Shown here: piece after piece, positions 53,629-60,489 of the stretch
Position numbering within the stretch: the stretch's first letter is position 1
How the letters are laid out: every line of letters begins with the position of its first letter
NCBI GenBank assembly: GCA_025362585.1
Contig: JANYFR010000034.1
Span: 1-64,000 of the forward strand
Direction: 5' to 3'
Origin: Acidimicrobiales bacterium
GTDB lineage: Bacteria > Actinomycetota > Acidimicrobiia > Acidimicrobiales > RAAP-2
Length of the DNA: 64,000 bases
Notes under the pieces: generated by a model
Database searches by the model: none
The model's input: the letters and a program-made list of their open reading frames with translations, nothing else
What the model was told of the DNA's origin: nothing
Made by a program: the position numbers and the translations under genes

Positions 53629-54465
53629 GTGAATCCAGTCGTTGTCGGCGTCGTGCAGATGTCGTCGGGCGCCAATCTGACCGAAAACGTTCGCTCGGCG
53701 CTCGCCCTGGTTGACGAGGCCGCCGATCGCGGTGCAATGTACGTGCAGGTGCCGGAGTATTTCAACTATCTCGGCCCGGCCAAGGGCTACGCCGCCGCCG
53801 CTGAGTCGATTCCGGGTGCGACAACTGACCAGATGGGCAGCCTCGCCAAGGAGCGTGGGATCACCGTCCACCTCGGCAGCCTCCTCGAGCGCTCGAGCGT
53901 CGAAGGGATGTCCTTCAACACCAGCGTCGTCATCAATCCCCAAGGTGTGATCGTCGCCACGTACCGAAAGGCCCATCTCTTCGACGTTGAGGTGCCGGGA
54001 TCGATCGTGCACCGCGAGTCCGACGTGATCACTCCGGGCGAGGAGTTGGTCGTTGTCAAGCTTGCTGAGTTCAACCTCGGACTGTCAGTCTGCTTTGACG
54101 TTCGGTTTCCCGAGATGTACCGAGCGCTCGTGAGTCATGGGGCGCAGGTACTCTCCATACCGGCCGCCTTCAACGCCACGACCGGTCGCGCGCACTGGGA
54201 AGTGTTGGTTCGCTCGCGTGCTATCGAGAACCACGCCTTCGTCGTCGCCGCGGCCCAGGTCGGATCAACCGTTGAGGGGATTGACACTTTTGGACACTCG
54301 CTCATCGTCGATCCGTGGGGTCTCGTGCTCGCTGAGGCGACGACCCACGGACCTGAGGTGCTCGTGGCAGAACTGGACCTCACGGAGGTGGCGCGGCGTC
54401 GCGCACAGATCGCGGTCTTGAACTTCCGTCGTCCCGCTCTCTACGAATCAACTGTCCGCAGTTGA
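53629..54465 (+). CDS. carbon-nitrogen hydrolase, nitrilase superfamily
   Basis: This 278-residue enzyme has the Glu-Lys-Cys triad of the superfamily: YVQVPEYFNYLG (Glu near 42), IVATYRKAHLFDVEVPG (Lys near 115) and LGLSVCFDVRFPEMYRAL (Cys near 150), with the C-terminal AAAQVG and DPWG motifs. The YRKAHLFDVEVPG block resembles omega-amidase/Nit2 and deaminated-glutathione amidase (Nit1) enzymes, which hydrolyse an amide of a keto acid or peptide. AAGGAG lies five bases before the GTG at 53629; a TTG at 53602 would add nine residues. It starts 94 bases after the transglutaminase gene on the same strand and may be a fourth member of that operon. Confidence 0.88.
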   Translation: MNPVVVGVVQMSSGANLTENVRSALALVDEAADRGAMYVQVPEYFNYLGPAKGYAAAAESIPGATTDQMGSLAKERGITVHLGSLLERSSVEGMSFNTSVVINPQGVIVATYRKAHLFDVEVPGSIVHRESDVITPGEELVVVKLAEFNLGLSVCFDVRFPEMYRALVSHGAQVLSIPAAFNATTGRAHWEVLVRSRAIENHAFVVAAAQVGSTVEGIDTFGHSLIVDPWGLVLAEATTHGPEVLVAELDLTEVARRRAQIAVLNFRRPALYESTVRS

Positions 54466-54488
54466 GCGACGATGGACTCGTCAGATGG

Positions 54489-55163
54489 TCAAGCGCATTT
54501 CGTGGTGCCCGAGGGGGACGTCGTGCAGACCGTCGTGGTTGTGATGGGCACCGTAGTCGGAGGGGCGTAGACCGTCGTGGGTGGCGCGGCCGGGGGTGAC
54601 GTCACTGCGGACACGAACGTAGTTGGAGGTGACGTCGCGGGCGGGGGCGCGGCGGGACCCGAGGGCAATCCTGTCGGCACACGCGACGCCGTGGCGCCAG
54701 TTTTTGTCGTGGCGGCCACACCCTTGGACAGACTTGCGCCCGCGCGACCGCCCACGTTCGTGCCAACTTTCGACAAAGCCGCGAGAGGGTGGGCCGTGGA
54801 TTTTGATTTTGAACTGGACGATGTGGTGGTGTGGGGTTTCGAACTGGACGTGCGCTTCGACGACGCCCGCGACCTGGACGATGAGCCTTGGGGCGCCTTC
54901 AGCGACACCGAAGGCGAACCGGAGGAGGTCACTGTCCGAGAGGCAGACGGGATCGGGTCGGAGATCGACGACGAACTACTCACCGATATCGGCGATGCCG
55001 CGACGGCGTTCGCCACGTTCGTAGCGTTCGCCACGTTCGCGAAGTAGTTGACCATGAGCGCCGAAATGAGTCCGGAACTGACGAAAATAACTTGAGAAAG
55101 TCGACGAAGTCGACCAAATTGGTTGTGACGTCGTTGCTGGGTCGCAGGCGAGGTTGCGCGCAT
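54489..55163 (-). CDS. secreted Ser/Thr/Pro-rich protein with C-terminal Cys motif
   Basis: This 224-residue protein is mostly low complexity. It has a hydrophobic segment near residues 22-40 (LSQVIFVSSGLISALMV), a Ser-rich middle (SSSSSISD, SSSRSRASSKRTSSSK), an Ala/Thr part and a Pro/Thr tail ending TTTTVCTTSPSGTTKCA, with two Cys that could pair. It is not a recognised family; the composition is that of a wall-spanning, possibly O-glycosylated protein. The last 15 residues recur in a degenerate fragment near 55.9 kb. It converges on the nitrilase gene with 23 bases between, so it is not part of that operon. Confidence 0.6.
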   Translation of the reverse strand: MRATSPATQQRRHNQFGRLRRLSQVIFVSSGLISALMVNYFANVANATNVANAVAASPISVSSSSSISDPIPSASRTVTSSGSPSVSLKAPQGSSSRSRASSKRTSSSKPHTTTSSSSKSKSTAHPLAALSKVGTNVGGRAGASLSKGVAATTKTGATASRVPTGLPSGPAAPPPATSPPTTFVSAVTSPPAAPPTTVYAPPTTVPITTTTVCTTSPSGTTKCA

Positions 55164-55186
55164 CTGGAAACACTCAGCCTGTGCTG

Positions 55187-55678
55187 CTAATCCTCACCAC
55201 GGTCAACCGTGGTGGTGAGGTCGGGGAGAGGAGACGCCACCACGACGGGCGGAGGCGTCATCGTGGCTGGCCCAGTCGTCGTTGACGCTGGCACGGTGGT
55301 CGTGGTCGTGGGCGCGCGCGGAGGGAACTTCGTCGACCCCACCGTCGTCGAGGTGACCGTTGACGGGGATGTGGTTGTCGACGTTGCTGTGGACTGTGTC
55401 ATCACCGTGACCGGTGTCTCTGGAATCGTATTGGGACGTTCATATTTGGGGCCGACGGAAGCGTGGCGCGCTGGAGTGACTGAGGTGGCGCTGGCGCGAT
55501 GTTTCGCAGGGTCCCTAATCGCCTCCGACTTCGCAACGCCCAACGTGTTGGCCGTAACGACGCCCGTGCGGTGGACGGAAGCTGCAGTCACCATGCTCGG
55601 AATGACGATGGCGGCGGCGGCGCCGGCCGTGACGACGCCGGTGGTCATCCATGATGCAATTGAGCGCAGTCGTTCCAT
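55187..55678 (-). CDS. secreted Thr/Pro-rich protein, unknown
   Basis: This 163-residue protein has a signal peptide-like start (SIASWMTTGVVTAGAAAAIV) and a Thr/Pro-rich remainder (TSTTTSPSTVTSTTVG, PTTTTTVPASTTTG). GAGGAGGTGCA directly before the ATG at 55678 is a strong ribosome binding site, so a start 25 residues upstream is rejected. No domain is recognised. It lies 23 bases upstream of the 54489 gene on the same strand and may be cotranscribed with it. Both resemble exported linkers without a folded domain. Confidence 0.6.
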   Translation of the reverse strand: MERLRSIASWMTTGVVTAGAAAAIVIPSMVTAASVHRTGVVTANTLGVAKSEAIRDPAKHRASATSVTPARHASVGPKYERPNTIPETPVTVMTQSTATSTTTSPSTVTSTTVGSTKFPPRAPTTTTTVPASTTTGPATMTPPPVVVASPLPDLTTTVDRGED

Positions 55679-55820
55679 TGCACCTCCTCGAACCGATTTA
55701 GTCGCCTCCGTCTCAATAAGAAGGATGCCAGTGGATTGACACGTTTCGGACACACACGCGTCAAAACGGCCAAAAACCGGTGGTAATGGATGCTGATGCG
55801 CTGGCCACGTTCGGACGCAA

Positions 55821-56056
55821 TTAGTTGTGGTCGATTCGCGAGTTCCGCTCGTGTGAGTAGCGAGTGATGAGGCCCACTGACTGGGCCGAATAGCGACTGG
55901 TCGTCGTGCCCGAGGGGCTGGTGGTGCAGACCGTCGTCGTGGTCACCGGCGCCGTGGTCGGGGGACGTACTGCGTTGTCGGGGCGGCCATCGGTGCAGTG
56001 GTCACCGGTGTCGAGATTGCAGGTTTCGAAGTGAGCGTGACTGGCGTAGCGATACG
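55821..56056 (-). pseudogene. frameshifted remnant of a Thr/Pro-rich secreted protein
   Basis: Immediately after the DUF4232 stop, one minus-strand frame reads a Thr/Pro-rich stretch (SKPAISTPVTTAPMAAPTT). A one-base shift near 55968 then brings another frame, which reads PPTTAPVTTTTVCTTSPSGT and continues to TAA at 55821. The TTTTVCTTSPSGTT segment equals the C-terminus of the 54489 gene product. No start codon or ribosome binding site fits. It looks like a decayed relative, or a lost extension of the DUF4232 gene. Confidence 0.4.
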
Positions 56057-56581
56057 TTAGAGCCCTAGAGCGAATCCGGAGATCGTAGTGCTCGCGCGCT
56101 TGGTGCACACCGCAATGGTGGGGAGCTTGAAGTAATACGACGTCGATCCCGCCGTGACGACGACCCCATTGGCGTTCTTCTGCAGGCACGTCGAGGGAGT
56201 GAAATTTCCTGCTTCGACGACGCCCCACTGCGCATTGGCAACACCACCATGCGCGATGATGGCCACCAGGGCCCCGCGTCCGCCCAACTTGTTGCTCGTG
56301 GACTTCGGACCAATCGGTCTGTGGGCAGGGCCGAACACCGCCTGAGCCCTAGGAATACCGTGGAGCGTACATTTCTGAGCCGACTTGTTAGAGAGACGAA
56401 GATCGTAGTAAATCGTTCCCGCCGTCCCATTGGAGGCACCAATTTGGACGGTCAGATTGGCCGCGGTGCAGGTGGGTAGGACAACGTGGGGACTGGCCGC
56501 ATTGGCGGCGCCCCCAAAGAACGAGGAGATCGCGAGCACGATGGTCGCTGCTGCGAAGCCGGTGACAGTTCGAACATTCAT
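56057..56581 (-). CDS. secreted DUF4232 protein
   Basis: This 174-residue protein has a signal peptide (VTGFAAATIVLAISSFFGGA, cleavage near ANA-AS) and a DUF4232 beta-sandwich: LPTCTAANLTVQIGASNGTA, GTIYYDLRLSNKSAQKCTLHG, GVPRAQ-like turn (here IPRAQAVFGP) and the C-terminal LPTIAVCTKRASTTISGF. Cys pairs (about 37/68 and 138/158) suit an extracytoplasmic fold. DUF4232 proteins are common actinobacterial exported proteins of unknown role. AGAGTGGAAAGCT precedes the ATG. The 302 bases between this start and the ArsR start hold only the ArsR promoter region. Confidence 0.82.
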   Translation of the reverse strand: MNVRTVTGFAAATIVLAISSFFGGAANAASPHVVLPTCTAANLTVQIGASNGTAGTIYYDLRLSNKSAQKCTLHGIPRAQAVFGPAHRPIGPKSTSNKLGGRGALVAIIAHGGVANAQWGVVEAGNFTPSTCLQKNANGVVVTAGSTSYYFKLPTIAVCTKRASTTISGFALGL

Positions 56582-56842
56582 AGCTTTCCACTCTCTCTTG
56601 CTTCAGGCCTTGGCTCTTCGATGATGAGCGACACGAAGTCCCACTCACGTTGCAACGTGTCCACAACTTATCTTTGGGCCGCCAATGGATTTAATTACTG
56701 GGTCCCAATGCCGCGTCGGTGAGGACGGTCTTTGCCACGCCAAAGGGGCACCCCATCCGGGCAATGAAGGGCGCGATACCGACCCAAGGCCAGAATTCCC
56801 GGGTAAAGAGGACCTTGACTGGGCAGCGGCTTCGTTAAAAAA

Positions 56843-56865
56843 GTTAGTTGTTACTTACGTTAGTT
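56843..56865. promoter_or_regulatory. direct repeat GTTAGTT x2 upstream of arsR-like gene
   Basis: Two GTTAGTT copies start 16 bases apart (56843 and 56859) in an AT-rich patch ending 7 bases before the -10. The placement fits an operator for autoregulation by the ArsR-family protein, though ArsR sites are usually inverted repeats. Confidence 0.35.
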
Positions 56866-56871
56866 ATGATT

Positions 56872-56877
56872 TACGCT
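56872..56877 (+). promoter_or_regulatory. -10 hexamer of arsR-like gene
   Basis: TACGCT is followed by TATCCG and then the ATG at 56884, giving a leaderless arrangement. Confidence 0.48.
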
Positions 56878-56883
56878 TATCCG

Positions 56884-57198
56884 ATGGATCTCGTCCTGAA
56901 GGCACTCGCGGAGCCGCGTCGTCGCGCGATTCTGCGCCTCGTCTGGTCGCAGGAGATGACCGCGTCCAACATCGCCGCAAACTTTGATGACGTCACGCGT
57001 CCGGCAATTTCCCAGCACCTTCGAGTCCTGCGTGATGCCAACCTCGTGGGGGATCGTCGCGACGGGAGCCGCCGACTGTATCGGGCGAACCACGACGAGA
57101 TGGTCCGCCTGCGCCGTTTCCTCGAGCAGTACTGGCAGAGCAGTCTCGAGCGTCTGCAAGACGGTGCCGAGGCTGCCCAACGAATCAAGGAGATGTAG
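56884..57198 (+). CDS. ArsR/SmtB-family transcriptional regulator
   Basis: This 104-residue winged-helix protein shows LKALAEPRRRAILRLVW (the family's N-terminal helix), MTASNIAANF, then DVTRPAISQHLRVLRDANLV as recognition helix and VGDRRDGSRRLYRANHDEM as wing. It has no Cys metal site; it belongs to the branch paired with SRPBCC/AHSA1 proteins rather than metal sensors. The ATG at 56884 is supported by the leaderless -10; in-frame upstream starts at 56848 or 56866 would add AT-rich, non-family residues. The SRPBCC gene follows two bases after the stop. Confidence 0.88.
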   Translation: MDLVLKALAEPRRRAILRLVWSQEMTASNIAANFDDVTRPAISQHLRVLRDANLVGDRRDGSRRLYRANHDEMVRLRRFLEQYWQSSLERLQDGAEAAQRIKEM

Positions 57199-57200
57199 AA

Positions 57201-57587
57201 ATGGCCGATCACGTGTGAAGTACTCATTGACGCGCGCCCGGGACCGTGTATGAACTGCTAACCGATCCAGGAATCCAACAGAGTTGGTTCGGTGTTGATT
57301 CGACAATCGAAGCGCGGCCCGGCGGTATGCACAAGACATTGGTCGCGGGGCGCCATCCGGCACTCGGCGAGTTCGTCGAGGTCGTGCCCGCCGAGAAGAT
57401 CGTCTTCACCTTCGGCTGGGACGAGGCGAATCATCCGATTCCGGCGGGTTCGACCTTGGTAGCAATCAGCCGGCATCCAGAAGGCACGGTGCGCTTGGTG
57501 CACAGCGGTTTGCCCGACGACGCTGTTGAAGACCCTACGAAAGGTTGGCGTCACTACGTGGAGCGTCTGGCCATCATCGCGACCTGA
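57201..57587 (+). pseudogene. SRPBCC (AHSA1-like) protein interrupted by two in-frame TGA codons
   Basis: From the ATG at 57201 the frame reads MADHV, TGA (57216), STH, TGA (57228), RAPG, then TVYELLTDPGIQQSWFGVDS and onward without further stops. LVAGRHPALGEFVEVVPAEK, FTFGWDEANHPIPAGS and VRLVHSGLPDDAV are typical of AHSA1-like SRPBCC proteins, which pair with ArsR regulators. The amino acids around both TGA codons still align with the expected N-terminus, so two point mutations are likely rather than an insertion. A GTG at 57246 could yield a 113-residue product lacking the first strand. It is called broken, but translation from the GTG or read-through cannot be excluded. Confidence 0.6.
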
Positions 57588-57659
57588 GGCGACGCCGGCC
57601 CCGACGTTATGGACTGAGCACCTAGGTCCTTTCACTGCTTCGATGAGGTCGCACACTAT

Positions 57660-58301
57660 ATGGTGTTGAACGTGAATACGGTTGATCCATTCCTGAGGCA
57701 GCGCCTCATCAACGTAACCTCCGAGATGGTGAACGGGACCGGAAGTCGGGGAATCGAAATCGTCGACGTCGCCGAGCGCGCAAATGTTGACGTTGCGACG
57801 GTCAACGAATTCTTCGATTCACGAACGCAGCTCATTGCCGAGGTGCAGATGGCCAACTATTTCACCTTGGTCGAACCGCATCATTTGGTGCTCTCGAGGG
57901 TTGAGGCCGCATTGCACAGCGAGAATCAGACGGACTTTTGGAGGGCCGTCGAAGAGAACATCATCATGGCGTGGTCCACGGGTCAGATAAACGAGAAGTG
58001 GGGAATATTGAACCTACTGCACGACATCTGGTCAGACCCCTTCTCTCAGAGCCACTTCTGTGATCTTCTCGACATCCAGTTCGACCGATGGATTGCGGTC
58101 ATCGAAAGTGCGAAGCAACTGGGTTGGGTCGACGAGGACCTCGACGCGAAGGCGCTCACGGCCTTCTTCTGGTCGGCGTCGGTCGGGCAGGTGATTACTG
58201 CCGGATCGTCGTCGCTCGATCTGTCGAGCAGTGCAGCACGCGACTTCCTCCTTAGTCTGGTTCGTGGCAAGAACCATCGGAAGTCCACCGCACTTCATTA
58301 A
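57660..58301 (+). CDS. TetR-family transcriptional regulator
   Basis: This 213-residue protein has an N-terminal helix-turn-helix: INVTSEMVNGTGSRGIEIVD, VAERANVDVATVNEFFDSRT (residues about 40-59, the TetR recognition region) and a C-terminal all-helical domain (FWRAVEENIIMAWSTG, DPFSQSHFCDLLDIQFDRWI). The ligand and targets are unknown. The ATG at 57660 is used; an in-frame GTG at 57672, 7 bases after TATGGT, fits the leaderless pattern and may be the real start. It is 72 bases after the broken SRPBCC gene on the same strand, with its own AT-rich upstream. Confidence 0.75.
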   Translation: MVLNVNTVDPFLRQRLINVTSEMVNGTGSRGIEIVDVAERANVDVATVNEFFDSRTQLIAEVQMANYFTLVEPHHLVLSRVEAALHSENQTDFWRAVEENIIMAWSTGQINEKWGILNLLHDIWSDPFSQSHFCDLLDIQFDRWIAVIESAKQLGWVDEDLDAKALTAFFWSASVGQVITAGSSSLDLSSSAARDFLLSLVRGKNHRKSTALH

Positions 58302-58930
58302 GATCGCGCTAACCACTGACCGGTGATTCAGGCGTCCCACCTTGTCATCAACCACGACGTTGACACCTGCGTCAATGAAGAGTCCACTGTCTGGCTGGCG
58401 ATCAGTTACTCAACCTCCTTGAAGGTGAGTCCTCCGTTCGCGCTGACACCGGTGACGGCGCCAACCGGGTGCTCTCTCAGGCCGGAACGACACGACGGCG
58501 GGCCGGCCCGCACGGGGAGCACGACAATTTTTCGTGGACGCCGAACGGCCAAACCGTGGCCCCGTGCTGCGGCGATATATAAGGGCAGTCTGGTTCGAAC
58601 GGTACGTCGGCGCTGAACTTGTTCATCTCCTCGAACGGCAGTATTAGTTCATTGACGGACTCGCGATTGGTGAGTCGACGGCCCTTGTCGAGTCGCATCC
58701 TCCATTGCGTGGTCCGGTGACGTGCGACGTTTGCGGGTTTTCCTTGAACAACAGGGGGAGGAGTGGTGGACCTCGGCCGAGAACTCTAACCCGAAATTGA
58801 AAAAGCGCTGGCCCTCAGAAATCACGTTGGTTCCTTGAAGCTGGCCCTTTTTGAGGCAGTGATGTCGTCGTGGCGAAAAAACTTGATTGAATGTAATGGT
58901 CTTCTTGTCTACATAGTGCGAAGGAGTGCA
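58302..58930. other. 629-base stretch without a supported gene
   Basis: No complete coding frame stands out. On the minus strand, a frame ending at TAA 58406 reads GAVTGVSANGGLTFKEVE, the flavour of a BNR-like repeat. A second frame, 58698 to 58477, could join it by a one-base shift at a run of five A. This may be a decayed gene. GATATATAAGGG at about 58572 is AT-rich and promoter-like. The 58931 gene's ribosome binding site AAGGAG lies at the right edge. Confidence 0.35.
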
Positions 58931-59404
58931 ATGGCGAAGCTGGCTCAGAGTGCATACACGAGGTTCCTCGGACGGCTCCTGCCATTCGTGGCGGTGGGGC
59001 TCGTCGGCTGGATGTCGATTCTCACGTTCACCCTGCCGAACTCGTATCGGGCCCAGCACTGGGTCGTCACGTGGGTCGGATTTGACGCCGCCTTGCTGGT
59101 CAGCATCGGTGTCACGGCATGGGCGATCCGCAAGAAGAGGCAACTCGCGATTCCGGCCGCGATGGTCTCGGCGACGTTGCTCATTATTGACGCGTGGTTC
59201 GACATCATGACTTCGCGAAAGGGGCTGGACATCAAGCTCGCCTTGGCATCGGCGGCCTTCGGGGAGATACCCATGGCACTGTTGCTCTTCAACTTCATCA
59301 AACGATCTCTCCGTCGGTCACTGTCGAACGCCCACAAACGCGCCGGCCTCGAATACGTTTCGACTTCGCTCAGGCGAACGCCACTCGTGTTCGACGACCT
59401 TTGA
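58931..59404 (+). CDS. multipass membrane protein, unknown
   Basis: This 157-residue protein has about four hydrophobic segments: GRLLPFVAVGLVGWMSILTF, WVGFDAALLVSIGVTAWAIR, IPAAMVSATLLIIDAWFDIM and ASAAFGEIPMALLLFNFI. The LPNSYRAQHWVVTWVGFDAA and AWFDIMTSR elements look like a short uncharacterised actinobacterial membrane family. AAGGAGTGCA directly before the ATG is a strong ribosome binding site, so the start is secure. It stands alone and converges on the 59726 gene. Confidence 0.7.
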   Translation: MAKLAQSAYTRFLGRLLPFVAVGLVGWMSILTFTLPNSYRAQHWVVTWVGFDAALLVSIGVTAWAIRKKRQLAIPAAMVSATLLIIDAWFDIMTSRKGLDIKLALASAAFGEIPMALLLFNFIKRSLRRSLSNAHKRAGLEYVSTSLRRTPLVFDDL

Positions 59405-59643
59405 CATCGTCTCTGTGGTGCTCACGCGTGATCTACGGGACCGAGCCAGGGGGCGTGCGCCGGTGATCTCGATTGTGGTGGTGTACGAAAGGGTTTGAAT
59501 TCGTCGCCGGGGGAGCCGGCAGAACTCTTCCGCATCGACTCTTTCGGATAAGGACGTAAGTCATCAATTTCGATGCCCAAATCAGTCCCGGACGCGGAGT
59601 TGGGTGACGATGAGCCTCCCTCGCGGCACCGACGAACTGCTCT

Positions 59644-59680
59644 GTGACGTGCCGTGGCACCACGCCCACGGCACGTTCAC
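59644..59680. terminator. strong inverted repeat between convergent genes
   Basis: Perfect 10-base arms CGTGCCGTGG and CCACGGCACG are separated by eight bases, extended by GTGA/TCAC with one bulged T. It lies between the convergent 58931 and 59726 genes, 46 bases from the latter's stop. It lacks a U-run on either side, so it is either a GC-rich actinobacterial-style terminator or a protein-binding palindrome. The rest of 59405-59725 shows nothing. Confidence 0.5.
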
Positions 59681-59725
59681 CACTATTACCGTTAACTGAT
59701 TCCGAGCTCAGGTTTCGCGGTCAAG

Positions 59726-60442
59726 TTACCTTTTCGGGGGCGTCGAGCAACTCAGCGTGCCCTGGCCGCAGCCGCCAGTCACCTTGTAGTGAATTTCGTG
59801 AAATGCCACCAGTGGACTGCCCACGTCGATCTGTATGACGCCGTGGGGGAGGAGTGGTGTCGCCCGCGGGTCGCCGAACCGGCGCTTCCCGTTCTCGAAC
59901 ACGACAACGGTACCCTTCGCGGGACCCACCTGAGTCGTACTGAGTACCTGGCCCCACACGTCGAAGAATTGGCCCAGCGTGAACGAACTCTTCTTCGGTG
60001 CTTCGACGTGGACAATCCCGTCGTAGGCGTGGGTGTGGATCCAGTAGAGGCAGTTGTAAAGTCCGACATCGTAGAAGGGACCGGCCGCAAAATGTTGAAC
60101 GCTCGACGGCCGGGTGATGCCGATGCCCGCGGGCAGGCGCTGCTGCTTGCCATGGACGTAGACCGACAGATAAATGTGGATGTGGTACTTGACGACTTCC
60201 TTGGCCTGCGTTTGGCAGGTCACTCCGTCCCTCGGGCTCCCGTTTCCGGTGCTCGACGCAGATGCGACGTCGGGCACGTGGTACACCGTGACGCCCTCAG
60301 GACCGGGCGAGCTCGAGGGTCCGGTTCCCCGGGTCGCCACAACGGCAATCCCCGCGCCCGCGCCGAGCACGAGGAGGAGCAGAACGGACGCGATTACGAC
60401 GCGCCTCCTCGGGCGCGATGCGCTCGTTGTCGATTTACCCAT
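59726..60442 (-). CDS. membrane-anchored His-rich-motif protein, unknown
   Basis: This 238-residue protein has an N-terminal membrane segment (RRVVIASVLLLLVLGAGAG) and an extracytoplasmic domain. The domain has an HxH motif in KEVVKYHIHIYLSVYVHGKQ, a second in LYWIHTHAYDGIVHVEAP, a strand FTLGQFFDVWGQVL and a C-terminal Cys pair in GGCGQGTLSC; the His spacing suggests metal binding. I do not recognise a named family. GAAGGAAGAGTG precedes the ATG at 60442; an in-frame start 8 residues upstream is less likely. It is next to the copper-type module, same strand, 24 bases before the permease stop. Confidence 0.68.
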   Translation of the reverse strand: MGKSTTSASRPRRRVVIASVLLLLVLGAGAGIAVVATRGTGPSSSPGPEGVTVYHVPDVASASSTGNGSPRDGVTCQTQAKEVVKYHIHIYLSVYVHGKQQRLPAGIGITRPSSVQHFAAGPFYDVGLYNCLYWIHTHAYDGIVHVEAPKKSSFTLGQFFDVWGQVLSTTQVGPAKGTVVVFENGKRRFGDPRATPLLPHGVIQIDVGSPLVAFHEIHYKVTGGCGQGTLSCSTPPKR

Positions 60443-60489
60443 CACTCTTCCTTCGTTTTCTACCACCTATTACTCTGAAACATTGACGA

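Noticed and set aside
54577-55047. Plus-strand frame rich in Asp/Gly/Val antisense to the secreted Ser/Thr-rich gene
   Set aside because: It is the mirror of a Ser/Thr/Pro-rich coding strand, has no start signal, and its acidic composition is a shadow effect.
56690-56830. Possible small gene between DUF4232 and arsR
   Set aside because: Frames are short, have no protein-like bias and no ribosome binding site; only the arsR promoter region is seen.
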